From positions 2,356,001 through 2,420,000 of the forward strand of contig NZ_CP074372.1 in the NCBI RefSeq assembly GCF_018362995.1: DNA of 64,000 bases, in the 5' to 3' direction. Under the pieces are notes generated by a model. That model did not search any database and was not told where the DNA came from. It saw nothing but the letters and a program-made list of their open reading frames with translations. This document shows positions 54,432 through 63,774 of the stretch, piece by piece. Positions within the stretch are counted from its first letter, which is position 1; each line of letters starts with the position of its first letter. The position numbers were made by a program, and so were the translations under genes. Source of the stretch: Chryseobacterium indologenes (GTDB lineage: Bacteria; Bacteroidota; Bacteroidia; Flavobacteriales; Weeksellaceae).

Positions 54432-55460
54432 TTAATTTTCAAAATCCTTGTTGGAAACGGCAGCATTTCTTGCTTTGGCCAGCATAGGAATGGAAATCAG
54501 TCCCATCACCAGCATGATCACAATCTGCAGCGGTAAAGAAATAAAGGAATACGTCAATCCCATTTCCCCACCGAAATCAGCACTTTTTCCTACGGATATA
54601 AAAAGCGCCATAAAGCCATACTTCATCGCAAGGTTATAAGCCCCAATACCTCCACTGGCAGGAATAATCATTCCCAATGTTCCTACTACGATAATAAAGA
54701 AACCGTCTGCAAAGGTAAATGCAGATGTTTCCGGAAGTGCAAAGCAAACCAGATAAGCCGCTAAATAATAACAAATCCAGATTCCTAATGTATAAAGAAT
54801 GAATTTTCCCTTTTCTTTTAATTTAAAAATGGAAGTGATCCCCTGGAAAATCCCATCAATAAAATTGACAATTTTTCCTAAAAAGGGAATTCCTGAAAGT
54901 TTCTTCTTGAATACAAAAAATAAAACGGTTCCTGCAATCAGAATTGAAAGGACCAATACAATCTTATTAGGATTCATATTGATTCCGGAATTTTTATAGA
55001 ACGACAGAATTGCATCGTATTTAAACAATAATGTCAATCCCAAGAAACCGAGCATACATATCAGATCTACCACCCTTTCCAGAATGATCGTTCCAAAAGA
55101 CTTGTCCACAGGTACTTTTTCTACCCCATACAAAGCCGTAGCTCTTGCCACTTCACCACTCCTCGGAATGGTAAGGTTCATCAGATATCCGAATGATATA
55201 GACCAAAGAGAATTGGAGTTTGAAATTTTGTATCCCATGGGTTCCAGCATCAGATTCCAGCGAATGGCCCTGAACCAATACGCAAGAAGACCAAATACAG
55301 ATGCAAACAGTACCCAAAGATAATTCGCTTTTGCCAGTGACTTCTGAATGACTTTAAAATCAAGACCTCTTAAGGCAAGCCATAAAAAAAAGCCTGCAAA
55401 AGCAAGCGATATTACTATTGTTAATATTGATTTTACCGGACTTTTTGATGTTTTCTCCAT
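54432..55460 (-). CDS. Flippase-like membrane protein (UPF0104/YbhN)
   Basis: A 342-residue membrane protein with about eight helices, of the lysylphosphatidylglycerol synthase TM / YbhN family. Typical parts: LWSISFGYLMNLTIPRSGEV, a small flippase motif, and GGIGAYNLAMKYGFMALF. No synthase domain is fused. It starts 3 bp after panD and is probably co-transcribed with it. Confidence 0.88.
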   Translation of the reverse strand: MEKTSKSPVKSILTIVISLAFAGFFLWLALRGLDFKVIQKSLAKANYLWVLFASVFGLLAYWFRAIRWNLMLEPMGYKISNSNSLWSISFGYLMNLTIPRSGEVARATALYGVEKVPVDKSFGTIILERVVDLICMLGFLGLTLLFKYDAILSFYKNSGINMNPNKIVLVLSILIAGTVLFFVFKKKLSGIPFLGKIVNFIDGIFQGITSIFKLKEKGKFILYTLGIWICYYLAAYLVCFALPETSAFTFADGFFIIVVGTLGMIIPASGGIGAYNLAMKYGFMALFISVGKSADFGGEMGLTYSFISLPLQIVIMLVMGLISIPMLAKARNAAVSNKDFEN

Positions 55461-55463
55461 GTA

Positions 55464-55814
55464 CTAGGTAAGAAGATTTGTTTTTTCATCCGGGAAAACG
55501 ATCTTTGGCTGGAAGTCTTTAGCCTCTTCCGGGGTCATCTGCGCATAAGCAATAACAATGATAATATCATCTTTCTGTACTTTTCTTGCCGCAGGCCCGT
55601 TCAGACATACTTCTCCGGATTTTCTTTTTCCTTTGATAACGTACGTGTCAAAACGTTCTCCGTTGTTCACATTCACAATATAGACCCTTTCTCCCACTAC
55701 CAGACCGGCAGCTTCAATAAGATCTTCATCTATTGTTATACTTCCTATATAATTAAGGTCAGAGGCAGTTACTCTCACCCTATGAATCTTAGACTTGAAA
55801 ACTTCTATTAGCAT
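55464..55814 (-). CDS. panD: Aspartate 1-decarboxylase
   Basis: A 116-residue PanD. The self-processing site is Gly24-Ser25 in NYIGSITID; cleavage there makes the pyruvoyl group on the alpha chain that decarboxylates aspartate to beta-alanine for pantothenate/CoA. Length is normal. It begins the panD-flippase pair. Confidence 0.96.
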   Translation of the reverse strand: MLIEVFKSKIHRVRVTASDLNYIGSITIDEDLIEAAGLVVGERVYIVNVNNGERFDTYVIKGKRKSGEVCLNGPAARKVQKDDIIIVIAYAQMTPEEAKDFQPKIVFPDEKTNLLT

Positions 55815-56149
55815 GTTGCAAATTTATTAATAAAAATTAATAAATCAGGTCTTTAGTATCATTTAAAAACTCCCACAAACACAGGCGTTTAATTTCACAG
55901 AACACAAGGATTCCGAAAATTACTTATAGATTTAATAATCATATGGTCAAAAAAATTAATTGTTTATACAGAATTTAGGATTTAATAAATACGAAAAATA
56001 ATATTAACTTTTTGCTAAAGTCAATAAGCATAAGCATTTGGCATGATTTTAGTAACCTGTAACGTAGATTTTCTGTAAAAAGTGGAATTATCATATTTTA
56101 ACTGATTTCACCGAAAAGCAAAAAAATTTTACAAGTTTTAATAAAAAAA
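55815..56149. other. Intergenic region between panD and the HU gene
   Basis: Very AT-rich. Apart from the HU promoter at its right end I see no gene and no clear repeat. Confidence 0.5.
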
Positions 56150-56179
56150 TTGCACAATTAGAAAATAGTATTATATTTG
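56150..56179 (+). promoter_or_regulatory. Promoter TTG-N19-TATATTTG of the HU gene
   Basis: TTG at 56150-56152 and TATATTTG at 56172-56179 are separated by 19 bp, exactly the Bacteroidetes consensus. The start codon follows 34 bp later. Confidence 0.85.
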
Positions 56180-56213
56180 CTATAATTACGAACTAACTTT
56201 AATATTAAAAATT

Positions 56214-56504
56214 ATGAACAAGTCTGAATTAATCGACGCAATCGCTAAAGATGCAGGTATCACTAAAGTTGCAGCAAAAGCTGCTTTAGAATCTTTCATT
56301 GGTAACGTAACTACTACATTAAAGAAAAAAGACGGAAAAGTGTCTTTAGTAGGTTTCGGTACTTTCTCAGTAGCTGAGAGAGCTGCTAGACAAGGGATTA
56401 ACCCTGCAACTAAAAAACCGATCAAGATCGCTGCTAAAAAAGTTGCTAAATTTAAAGCTGGAGCTGATTTATCAAATGCAGTTTCAGGTGCTAAGAAAAA
56501 ATAA
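56214..56504 (+). CDS. HU/IHF-family DNA-binding protein
   Basis: A 96-residue HU protein: MNKSELIDAIAKDAGITKVA, VSLVGFGTFSVAERAARQGI and the KKIAAKKVAKFKAG tail. It bends and compacts DNA. It has a clear promoter and a terminator and is a single-gene unit. Confidence 0.95.
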   Translation: MNKSELIDAIAKDAGITKVAAKAALESFIGNVTTTLKKKDGKVSLVGFGTFSVAERAARQGINPATKKPIKIAAKKVAKFKAGADLSNAVSGAKKK

Positions 56505-56525
56505 TCATTCAGATTAAAAAAATTC

Positions 56526-56556
56526 AAGGGCTGTTTCTTAGAAATAGCCTTTTTTT
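56526..56556 (+). terminator. Terminator after the HU gene
   Basis: GGCTGTTTC and GAAATAGCC form a 9-bp stem with a TTA loop and a seven-T run. Confidence 0.88.
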
Positions 56557-56616
56557 ATTTTTAAATAATAGAGAAATTAAACCATTAAGAAGTTTTTAAG
56601 TGGTTAAGAATTATTA

Positions 56617-56678
56617 AGTTTCGGCTAAAGCCGATATTATTGCAAATAAATAAGCGGGCTAAAGCCCGCTTCTATTGA
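56617..56678. repeat. Dispersed repeat, GGCTAAAGCC...CTATTGA family (copy 3)
   Basis: Starts AGTTTCGGCTAAAGCCG and ends GCCCGCTTCTATTGA with the inner palindrome GCGGGCTAAAGCCCGC. This is the best preserved copy and fits a short non-coding mobile (MITE-like) repeat. Confidence 0.75.
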
Positions 56679-56765
56679 TAGTACAAAGTTTTATATTTTC
56701 AGTATTCCTTTTATAATAAAACGATTATCATTAACTTCTAATTTCTAGCTTCTCTAATTCCTCAT

Positions 56766-57407
56766 CTAAGGAGCCAGTCTTGAAATCTTCCAGTCCAGAT
56801 CTTCCAGCTGGTAAATAATTCTGTCATGAAGACGGTTGGGTCTGCCCTGCCAGAATTCAATCTCATAAGGTCTTGCCAGATATCCACCCCAATTGGCAGG
56901 TCTTGGAACTTCAATATTCTCATATTCCTTTTCCAGTTCTTTTAATTTATCTTCCAAAAACTCTCTGTTCGGAATCACCTCGCTCTGTGGAGAAACTACA
57001 GCTCCCAACTGACTTCCTTTAGGTCTTGAGTGGAAATAACCATCACTTAAGTTTTCTGCCAGCTTCTCAAGATCTGCTTTAATGATGATCTGCCTTTCAA
57101 GATTAGGCCAGAAGAAATGCAGACATGCTTTATGATTGTTTTCTATTGCTTTTCCCTTTCGGCTGTTATAGTTGGTATAAAAAATAAATCCTTCATGGGT
57201 ATATGCTTTAAGAAGCACCATTCTTGTTCTCGGACACCCGTCTTCCTCTACTGTAGAAACAGCCATAGCATTGGATTCTGAGATCATTGGGCTCTCACTG
57301 GCCTCCAAAAACCAGTCTCTGAACTGCTCAATTGGATTTTGTTTTATCTCACTTTCAATAAGTTGGGATTTCTCGTACACTTTTCTTTTGTCGTGCAGGT
57401 TTTCCAT
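56766..57407 (-). CDS. pdxH: Pyridoxamine 5'-phosphate oxidase
   Basis: A 213-residue PdxH. FMN-binding parts ESNAMAVSTVEEDGCPRTRM and FYTNYNSRKGKAIENNHKAC, and the C-terminal WQGRPNRLHDRIIYQLE. It makes pyridoxal phosphate. It is divergent from the YqgE gene. Confidence 0.95.
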   Translation of the reverse strand: MENLHDKRKVYEKSQLIESEIKQNPIEQFRDWFLEASESPMISESNAMAVSTVEEDGCPRTRMVLLKAYTHEGFIFYTNYNSRKGKAIENNHKACLHFFWPNLERQIIIKADLEKLAENLSDGYFHSRPKGSQLGAVVSPQSEVIPNREFLEDKLKELEKEYENIEVPRPANWGGYLARPYEIEFWQGRPNRLHDRIIYQLEDLDWKISRLAP

Positions 57408-57431
57408 AAATATTTTTTATTAAATTTGAGT

Positions 57432-57980
57432 ATGAATCACTCATACAAAGGTAAAATATTAATCTCGACACCTGACATTTCCGGCGATATTTTTTCAAGA
57501 TCGGTAGTGCTGGTTATTGAACATAACGAAAGTGGTGCATTTGGTTTGATCCTGAATAAAAAGAACAGCCAGATGAGCAGCAAGTTCAAAGATTTTTTTG
57601 ACTTTAAAATTGAGGTGTATGACGGAGGTCCTGTAGAGAACGACAAAGTGTTTTTTATTGTAAAAGGTAAAAGGGTTACTGAGATCTATACAGACATCAC
57701 AGATGAATATTATCTTACAGAAGATATTGAACGTATCATCAATGCTGTTTTGAGCAGCGAACTGGATATTGAGCACATCAAAATATTTTCAGGGTATTCC
57801 GGATGGTCTCCGGGTCAGCTTGACACTGAAGTTCAAAGAAAAATGTGGACGGTAGTAGATGTGTATAATCTGGACTATACGCTTCCAAACGATCAAACTC
57901 TCTGGAAATCTATTATGCAGAATCTTGGTGGTGAATTTCTTCTTTGGGCCAATTCTCCTGAAGACATTTCACTGAATTAA
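57432..57980 (+). CDS. YqgE/AlgH-family protein
   Basis: About 182 residues from the ATG at 57432 (MNHSYKGKILIS); an earlier in-frame start would be inside pdxH. The YqgE fold is shown by KGKILISTPDISGDIFSRSV, HNESGAFGLILNKK and FSGYSGWSPGQLDTEV. Function unclear; relatives link to transcription regulation. Confidence 0.88.
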   Translation: MNHSYKGKILISTPDISGDIFSRSVVLVIEHNESGAFGLILNKKNSQMSSKFKDFFDFKIEVYDGGPVENDKVFFIVKGKRVTEIYTDITDEYYLTEDIERIINAVLSSELDIEHIKIFSGYSGWSPGQLDTEVQRKMWTVVDVYNLDYTLPNDQTLWKSIMQNLGGEFLLWANSPEDISLN

Positions 57981-58082
57981 TGTACTATTTTCATGTCAAT
58001 CAGACAATTAACAAACTTTAAGATTCCTTTAACCAATTTTAAAGAAAGTTTTTCCGTTCTTTGAAAAACTAAAATCACTGAT

Positions 58083-58664
58083 ATGAAAGGTATTACATTA
58101 CTTGCTTTATCAATATTTTCTACCGCATTTTTATCATTTACTCCCATTAACAAAAAATATATTGTCATAGATGCCGGTCATGGCGGAAATGATTTTGGGG
58201 CTACGCATGGTGAAATTCGTGAAAAAAATATATCGTTAAGTGTTGCGAAGGAAATCCAGAAGATCAATGAAAGCCAGGATAAATATGAAATTATTCTGAC
58301 AAGGGATTCTGACACGTATCCTTCACTTTCTGAAAGAACAGCTCAAATCAATAAACTTAATCCTGAAATGGTCATTTCACTCCATGTCAACTCCTCTCCT
58401 GAACAAGAGAGATCTGATAACGGTTTTGAGGTGTATGTTCAAAATTCTGATGTTTCAAAGGAACTTGCGGGAAAAATTTATAAGAAATTCAATGCCCGTA
58501 AAATATCGGAGAGCAATCTTCATATTTTAAGAGAAACTAAAGCCCCTGCCGTATTGGTAGAACTTGGATTCATCAATAATTCTGAAAACAGAAATTATAT
58601 AACAAGTGAAAAAGGGCAGAAAGAAATCGCACAGAAATTTGTTGAAATCATCAACGAATACTAA
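58083..58664 (+). CDS. N-acetylmuramoyl-L-alanine amidase (Amidase_3)
   Basis: A 193-residue enzyme with a signal peptide-like N-terminus (MKGITLLALSIFSTAFLSFT). Zinc ligands are His33 (IVIDAGHGG), Glu47 (REKN) and His101 (ISLHVNSS); catalytic Glu160 is in LVELGFINN. It splits the amide bond of peptidoglycan between muramic acid and L-Ala, in the periplasm. Confidence 0.92.
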   Translation: MKGITLLALSIFSTAFLSFTPINKKYIVIDAGHGGNDFGATHGEIREKNISLSVAKEIQKINESQDKYEIILTRDSDTYPSLSERTAQINKLNPEMVISLHVNSSPEQERSDNGFEVYVQNSDVSKELAGKIYKKFNARKISESNLHILRETKAPAVLVELGFINNSENRNYITSEKGQKEIAQKFVEIINEY

Positions 58665-58697
58665 ATAAAATAAACAATTTCTGATTTACTCAGAATA

Positions 58698-58745
58698 AAA
58701 CCCGGTAAAGGACTTCTGGAACTTTGTTGTTTACCGGGTTTGTCA
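58698..58745. terminator. Two-way terminator between amidase and aminotransferase-like gene
   Basis: AAACCCGGTAAA and TTTACCGGGTTT form a perfect 12-bp stem with a 20-bp loop between two convergent genes. Confidence 0.75.
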
Positions 58746-58749
58746 ATTT

Positions 58750-59565
58750 TTATTGATTAAAACTTTTCTTCCAGTTTTCTACTAATTCTGAGAAGCGGGA
58801 GTTTTCAAAAGTCTTATTTCTAATCTTACCTACAGAAAATATACCTTTTTCTTCAGAAATCATTAAAATTTCTTCAGCTTTCTGAGATTCAAATGCGATA
58901 ATTTCGTGTTCCTGAATATCAGCAAGGTTATTTTTATGTAAAAAAGTAACAAAGTTTTCCATCAAAGGAGAAATGTAAGCTCCTTCAGTCTGCTTGGGTA
59001 CTTTAATAACATCCCCTTCTAAAAAAAGAAGATTTCCGGCAGTAGTACGTGCTATCCTTTTGTTGGGGTTAAGAAGAATAACGTCATCAAGGTCGTTTTC
59101 CTGGGCATAGATCGCTCCGTAGATATTTTCCGGGCAGTGAACTCTGATATTGCTCAGAAGGTTGTTATTAACGTTAATTTCTTTAATCAAATCCAATTCT
59201 AAAGGTCTTTGATGAACTGACAGCACATCCGCCATTTCTGAAACTTCGTAAAAATAGGAAACAGAAGATTTTGCCAATGTTACGCCGTCATTATTCCTGA
59301 ACACCTGGAAATTGATAATTCCGTTCTTTACTCCTTTACCTTCAATAATTTCTTTTTGAAAAAGAGTCTGGAAAAACTCCAGAGTGTACGTTAAAGGAAT
59401 ATTCATTCTCATCTTTCTCATGGAAGCCATCAGGAAAAAATAGCATTCTTCGTCCATGATCAATCCACCATTTCTTACAAAGAAAGAAACTTTCACTGAG
59501 TCGCCCCAAAGGAAGGCTCTGTTCTTTACATTTAACTCGTCTGATGTAAAATATTGATTTTCCAA
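58750..59565 (-). CDS. Class IV aminotransferase-fold protein lacking the PLP lysine
   Basis: A 271-residue protein of the BCAT/PabC fold. The end of the active site part DDVILLNPNKRIARTTAGNLLF is typical. By alignment the expected catalytic lysine (as in N-x-K-T/S-x-N/L) is replaced by Arg141 in LLSNIRVHCPENIYG, so PLP could not form a Schiff base there. It may have lost aminotransferase activity. No partner genes point to pab or branched-chain metabolism. Confidence 0.75.
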   Translation of the reverse strand: MENQYFTSDELNVKNRAFLWGDSVKVSFFVRNGGLIMDEECYFFLMASMRKMRMNIPLTYTLEFFQTLFQKEIIEGKGVKNGIINFQVFRNNDGVTLAKSSVSYFYEVSEMADVLSVHQRPLELDLIKEINVNNNLLSNIRVHCPENIYGAIYAQENDLDDVILLNPNKRIARTTAGNLLFLEGDVIKVPKQTEGAYISPLMENFVTFLHKNNLADIQEHEIIAFESQKAEEILMISEEKGIFSVGKIRNKTFENSRFSELVENWKKSFNQ

Positions 59566-59585
59566 TTTTTGATGTGATTTATTTA

Positions 59586-59615
59586 CAAAAAAATAATGAA
59601 CGATAAATCGTTCAT
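59586..59615 (-). terminator. Hairpin with T run after the START-like gene
   Basis: ATGAACGAT and ATCGTTCAT form a 9-bp stem with an AA loop, followed on the minus strand by a T-rich stretch. Confidence 0.65.
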
Positions 59616-59643
59616 CAGTTTTATCATTTAATATAGCCCGGTA

Positions 59644-60030
59644 TTATGCCGCACCTAGTTTTATTCTCAGGTTTTCGATAAGATTTTCCCAATACATTGC
59701 ATTTTCCTCTTCATCACCTTCTTCACAGAAGTCTGTAATATTTAAAGCAAGATCTTCTGTAATATCATCAATTGTGATTGTCATTTCAAAGAAATTTTTT
59801 GTTCCTTCATCTTCTTCCCATCTGAAACGCACGAAACCTTCAGGCTTATATCTGATCAAAGTGGCCTTCTCAGCAGGTCCTCCACCCCAGCTAAAAAAGA
59901 AATCATCGCCTTTCTCTGTTACCTCATCCGCAAACCATTCAGACAATCCCTCTGCAGTCGCCAGATATTCATATAAAATCTCTGATAAACAGTGCATTGG
60001 AAATTCGTAATGGACTTTATGTTTCGCCAT
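59644..60030 (-). CDS. START-like domain protein
   Basis: A 128-residue protein, AHSA1/START-like fold, acidic: LSEILYEYLATAEGLSEWFA, FFFSWGGGPAEKATLIRYKP and the C-terminal amphipathic helix MYWENLIENLRIKL. It is a conserved small flavobacterial family; function unknown. Confidence 0.85.
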   Translation of the reverse strand: MAKHKVHYEFPMHCLSEILYEYLATAEGLSEWFADEVTEKGDDFFFSWGGGPAEKATLIRYKPEGFVRFRWEEDEGTKNFFEMTITIDDITEDLALNITDFCEEGDEEENAMYWENLIENLRIKLGAA

Positions 60031-60184
60031 ATAATCTTTGTTTTATCGTCCCGCAATATATAAATTAATTTTTTTATTACGCAAAAAAACAATTACTTTT
60101 TTATAGAATCTGTATGATATTTATCACGGGATTTAAATCCCTATTCTATTAATTTTTAATGGCTAAAACTATCATGTAAAGCAT

Positions 60185-60216
60185 AAAAAAATCTCTCCTT
60201 TCCGGAGAGATTTTAT
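60185..60216 (-). terminator. Terminator after the class III aminotransferase
   Basis: ATCTCTCC and GGAGAGAT form an 8-bp stem around TTTC and are followed on the minus strand by a T run. Confidence 0.85.
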
Positions 60217-60218
60217 CT

Positions 60219-61409
60219 TTAATTTTCGTTCAGGATATCAAGAATAATCTGACATCCTTCTTTGATTTCATCTTTAGATAATGTAAGAGGCGGAGAAATT
60301 CTCAGGTATTCATTTCTGTACAGCTGCCAGAAAACAATAAGCCCTTTTTCCATACATTTTTTTGCCACTTCGAGTGTATATTCCGGTGTTCCGAGATTCA
60401 CGGCAAGCATTAGACCTTTACCATTGATATTTTTAATTTTAGGGTGAACTAAAAGTTCTCTGAACAGTTTTTCTTTTTCTTCCACTTCATTCATCAGCCC
60501 ACTGTCCAGCACTTCTTTTAAAGTAGCGTAACTTGCGGCTGCAATCAACGGGTTTCCTCCAAAAGTAGTAATATGACCAAGCTTTGGTGAATGTGATAAG
60601 CTTTCCATGATTTCTCTGGAACTCATAAAAGCTCCTACAGGAACTCCTCCTCCCATTCCTTTACCCATTACCAGGATATCCGGAACAATTCCAAAGTGTT
60701 CAAAAGAAAATAACTTTCCTGTTCTTCCAAATCCGGGTTGGATTTCATCTAAAATCAAAAGCGCTCCCACTTCTTCACATCTTCTCTTCAGTTTGATCAG
60801 ATAGTCTTTATCAGGAACCAGAAATCCTGCTGCCCCTTGAATGGTCTCAAGGATAACACAAGCTGTTTTCTCTGTGATCTTATCGAGGTCTTTTTCATTG
60901 TTAAATTCAATGAAAGAAACCATCGGCAATAAGGGACGAAATTCTCTTTTATGGGTTTCATTTCCTGAAACACTCAAAGCACCATGGGTATTTCCGTGAT
61001 AAGAGTCTTTAAAGGAAACAATTTCTTCTCTGCCCGTATATCGTTTTGCCAGCTTCAGACTTCCGTCAATGGCCTCGGCACCACTGTTTACAAGGTAGGT
61101 AACTTCTAAAGGCTCCGGAGTAGCTTCTGCAAGCAGCCTGCATAAAGCTACTGGCTTTTCCTGGGCATATTCGCCATACACCATTACGTGAAGATATTTA
61201 TCTGCCTGTTCTTTGATCGCATTTACGATCTTAGGATGTGAATGTCCCAGCGTATTGGCAGAAACTCCTGCTACAAAGTCAAGGTATTTTTTTCCGTCTG
61301 TACCGTAAATATAGCTTCCTTCTGCTTTTTCAACTTCAAAACCTGCCGCAAATTTTGTGGTTTGAGCCTGATATATAAAAAAATCTTTATGCATTTCCAT
61401 TGTCTCCAA
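60219..61409 (-). CDS. Class III aminotransferase (acetylornithine/aspartate family)
   Basis: A 396-residue PLP enzyme. The PLP lysine is in VMGKGMGGGVPVGAF; the Asp ring contact is in ILDEIQPGFGRTG; GAEAIDGSLKLAKRYTGRE and KDSYHGNTHG are typical. It transfers amino groups of ornithine- or aspartate-type substrates, but the exact substrate is not fixed by sequence. The start at 61409 or an inner Met a few residues later is possible. Confidence 0.9.
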   Translation of the reverse strand: METMEMHKDFFIYQAQTTKFAAGFEVEKAEGSYIYGTDGKKYLDFVAGVSANTLGHSHPKIVNAIKEQADKYLHVMVYGEYAQEKPVALCRLLAEATPEPLEVTYLVNSGAEAIDGSLKLAKRYTGREEIVSFKDSYHGNTHGALSVSGNETHKREFRPLLPMVSFIEFNNEKDLDKITEKTACVILETIQGAAGFLVPDKDYLIKLKRRCEEVGALLILDEIQPGFGRTGKLFSFEHFGIVPDILVMGKGMGGGVPVGAFMSSREIMESLSHSPKLGHITTFGGNPLIAAASYATLKEVLDSGLMNEVEEKEKLFRELLVHPKIKNINGKGLMLAVNLGTPEYTLEVAKKCMEKGLIVFWQLYRNEYLRISPPLTLSKDEIKEGCQIILDILNEN

Positions 61410-61458
61410 AATTTCAGCAAAGCTATAAAAGATTCATTAAAGGCTAAAATTAATCCAC

Positions 61459-61488
61459 AAAAAAAAGACCAGTGAGTACTGGTCTTTT
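61459..61488 (-). terminator. Terminator after the OstA-like gene
   Basis: AAGACCAGT and ACTGGTCTT form a 9-bp stem around GAGT, followed on the minus strand by eight T. Confidence 0.88.
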
Positions 61489-61491
61489 ATA

Positions 61492-63231
61492 TTATTTTCT
61501 GGTTCTTTTCGGCTTTTTAGCTTCTTCTTTGGCTTTTTCATCATCAATTGCTTTCTGAGCTTTATCGAAGAGTTCGCTATCAGCGGTATATTGTATTTCC
61601 TCGTTGTTCGGGCTGTCTACAAGGATATCCTGCCATTTCCGGATCCGGTCTTTCGTATTCCAGTTAAAATCGGGGAACTTCCTTCGTGCAGGTTCTATTT
61701 TGCTCATCGGATAGGTGTCTGAATTTGCTCCAATACTGCATGAAATAATCTGCAGAGCTCTTTCTTCAAACAATGCTCCGATAATTCCGCAGGTAGAAAG
61801 GGTAATTCCTATTCTTTCCGGTTTTTTGGTTTCCTGATCGGTATCATCTACATAGACAATAGACTGAGCATTTCCAACGACTCTGGCTTCTTTAATATCA
61901 TTTTTCTCATAGTAAACCGTCATGAATTTTCCTTTTACCTGGTTGAATTCATCTTTTAGATTGAGTGAATCAACTTTACTGATGGCAAAGGCATTTCCGA
62001 TTACTTTTAATGAGTCTATATCTTCTGTCTTGGTATTAAAGTAAGCTTCTACTTTATCACCTGTAACCTGTTTTTCACCGCTCCACAGAATCGGACTTGT
62101 ATACATATGCATGATTCCATCTGTTTCATTGAAAGCAATAGAATCTGCTCTTCCCTGTGCATTGGATTTATAAATACGGGCTTTTTTAAAGGCTCTGAGA
62201 TAGCTTTTCTTTACTTTAATATCCAATGAATCCGGTTTTTGATAAGAGATAATTTTTTCTGCAGCAAAATAAATGGAATCTTTTTCCATCACTTTTACGG
62301 CATAAGGGTTTTTCGTCATCATTGCAGAATCTTTTTTCTCAAAAATCTCTCCATACCCTCCTTTTATATATCTTCTTTCTTTTGGATCATCAAGGGTTAC
62401 ATTTCCTGTTGCCTTACCAAATCCGGAAATCTGATTGTAGTACATATCATCACCGGTAAGGATTTTCTCATTATAAAAGATCCTGGAGTTTTTGGTTAGA
62501 TAAGCCTCCTTGGAATCCATTTTATAGGTTCCTCTTTCAGTATAGATTCTGTTTCGGGGATTGGTTTTGCTGGTAATGGTTGTAGGACCATTAAAATCTG
62601 CAATTTTAGTATTCTGATTCTGCTTGATGTTGGGACCATCTATAATATACTGAGGTGTTTCGATCTTTACATTTCCGGTAAGATCAACAACTCTTGTATT
62701 GAGGAAGTAAGTTCCCACTTTGGCATAGGTTACATTCTGACCATCAGAAATAGTTCCTCCTGTATTAAAATAAGCCTGGTTAGCCAGTCTGTCGTAATAC
62801 AGAATATCTGTCTTTATGGTTTGTTTAGGGTCGGTTAAGACCACGTTTTTTCTGGCAACACCTTTTTGGGTATTGGCATCGTATTCCATTTCTCCTGCTG
62901 TAATTACTGAGCCATCTGTATTTTGAAGCCTTGTATTACCTATTGCTTTTACAAAGTTTTCTTCATTATACAGGACAACTTCATCTGCGGTAAGAATGGA
63001 GCCCTGATGTTCAATCTGAACATGACCGGTAAAATACTGGTTTCCGTCGTACTTTTCAGGGTCTTTCTTGATCTCGTCCGCATGGATGATCTTTACTTTA
63101 TCTTCAGGTCTCATCTGTTTGGGCTGAGCCGGTGAAGGAGCCTGCAAATAAGGATCTCTCTTCACAGGAGTTTTATCCTGCGCAAAGTTGAGCGTAGAAA
63201 TAAAGATTAGCAGAAAAAGGATTATTCTCAT
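61492..63231 (-). CDS. OstA/LptA-like outer membrane transport protein
   Basis: A 579-residue secreted protein (signal peptide ending LNFAQ). It consists of OstA/LptA-type beta-jellyroll repeats (for example TGHVQIEHQGSILTADEVVLY, GEMEYDANTQKGVARKNVVL, TYFLNTRVVDLTGNVKI). This family carries lipopolysaccharide across the periplasm. The end is Lys-rich. The Fur gene ends 3 bp upstream, so both are in one unit. Confidence 0.9.
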   Translation of the reverse strand: MRIILFLLIFISTLNFAQDKTPVKRDPYLQAPSPAQPKQMRPEDKVKIIHADEIKKDPEKYDGNQYFTGHVQIEHQGSILTADEVVLYNEENFVKAIGNTRLQNTDGSVITAGEMEYDANTQKGVARKNVVLTDPKQTIKTDILYYDRLANQAYFNTGGTISDGQNVTYAKVGTYFLNTRVVDLTGNVKIETPQYIIDGPNIKQNQNTKIADFNGPTTITSKTNPRNRIYTERGTYKMDSKEAYLTKNSRIFYNEKILTGDDMYYNQISGFGKATGNVTLDDPKERRYIKGGYGEIFEKKDSAMMTKNPYAVKVMEKDSIYFAAEKIISYQKPDSLDIKVKKSYLRAFKKARIYKSNAQGRADSIAFNETDGIMHMYTSPILWSGEKQVTGDKVEAYFNTKTEDIDSLKVIGNAFAISKVDSLNLKDEFNQVKGKFMTVYYEKNDIKEARVVGNAQSIVYVDDTDQETKKPERIGITLSTCGIIGALFEERALQIISCSIGANSDTYPMSKIEPARRKFPDFNWNTKDRIRKWQDILVDSPNNEEIQYTADSELFDKAQKAIDDEKAKEEAKKPKRTRK

Positions 63232-63234
63232 TAA

Positions 63235-63708
63235 TTAGTCATTCTTAGTGCCATAGAAATATAGCGAATGAGAATCAATTTTTACGCCAAATGCTTCTTC
63301 AATGGCTTCTTTGATTCCTTGGATTCTTGGGTCGCAGAATTCAATAATTTCTTCAATCTCTTTATCAGAGTCTTTTTTGTAGATCACCAGGTGGTCATGC
63401 TGTTTGTCAAAATAAGACTTCTCATAAGATGAAGAGGTCAATGTCTTTTCTCCGAACTGATGCTTACGGATCAAACCTGCATCAAGGAAAATCTCAATAG
63501 TGTTGTAAATCGTTGCTTTGGAAACATGATATTTCTTCTGCATCATCAGAAGATACAGATCATCAACGTTGAAGTGATGATCCATATTATAAATCTCTTC
63601 TAATATCGTATATCTTTCAGGTGTGTTTCTGAACCCTTTTTCTAATAAGTAGTTTCTCAAAACATCCTTGATCAAAGCTATATTTTTTTCTTTTTGTACT
63701 GTATCCAT
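63235..63708 (-). CDS. Fur-family metal-dependent regulator
   Basis: A 157-residue Fur-family regulator: HHFNVDDLYLLMMQKKYHVS, ATIYNTIEIFLDAGLIRKHQ and the HDHLVIYKKDS metal-site part. The typical CxxC zinc pairs are missing (only CDPRI). It may sense iron or peroxide. It precedes the OstA-like gene by 3 bp. Confidence 0.88.
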   Translation of the reverse strand: MDTVQKEKNIALIKDVLRNYLLEKGFRNTPERYTILEEIYNMDHHFNVDDLYLLMMQKKYHVSKATIYNTIEIFLDAGLIRKHQFGEKTLTSSSYEKSYFDKQHDHLVIYKKDSDKEIEEIIEFCDPRIQGIKEAIEEAFGVKIDSHSLYFYGTKND

Positions 63709-63774
63709 TAAAAAAATTATCTACAAATTTATTGAATTTTATTTAAATAGATAGTATGGTTCAACGCCAGAAGA

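Noticed and set aside
57421..57428. TAAATTTG before the YqgE gene as promoter
   Set aside because: It is only 4 bp from the start codon, so a transcript from it would begin inside or after the ATG; probably chance.
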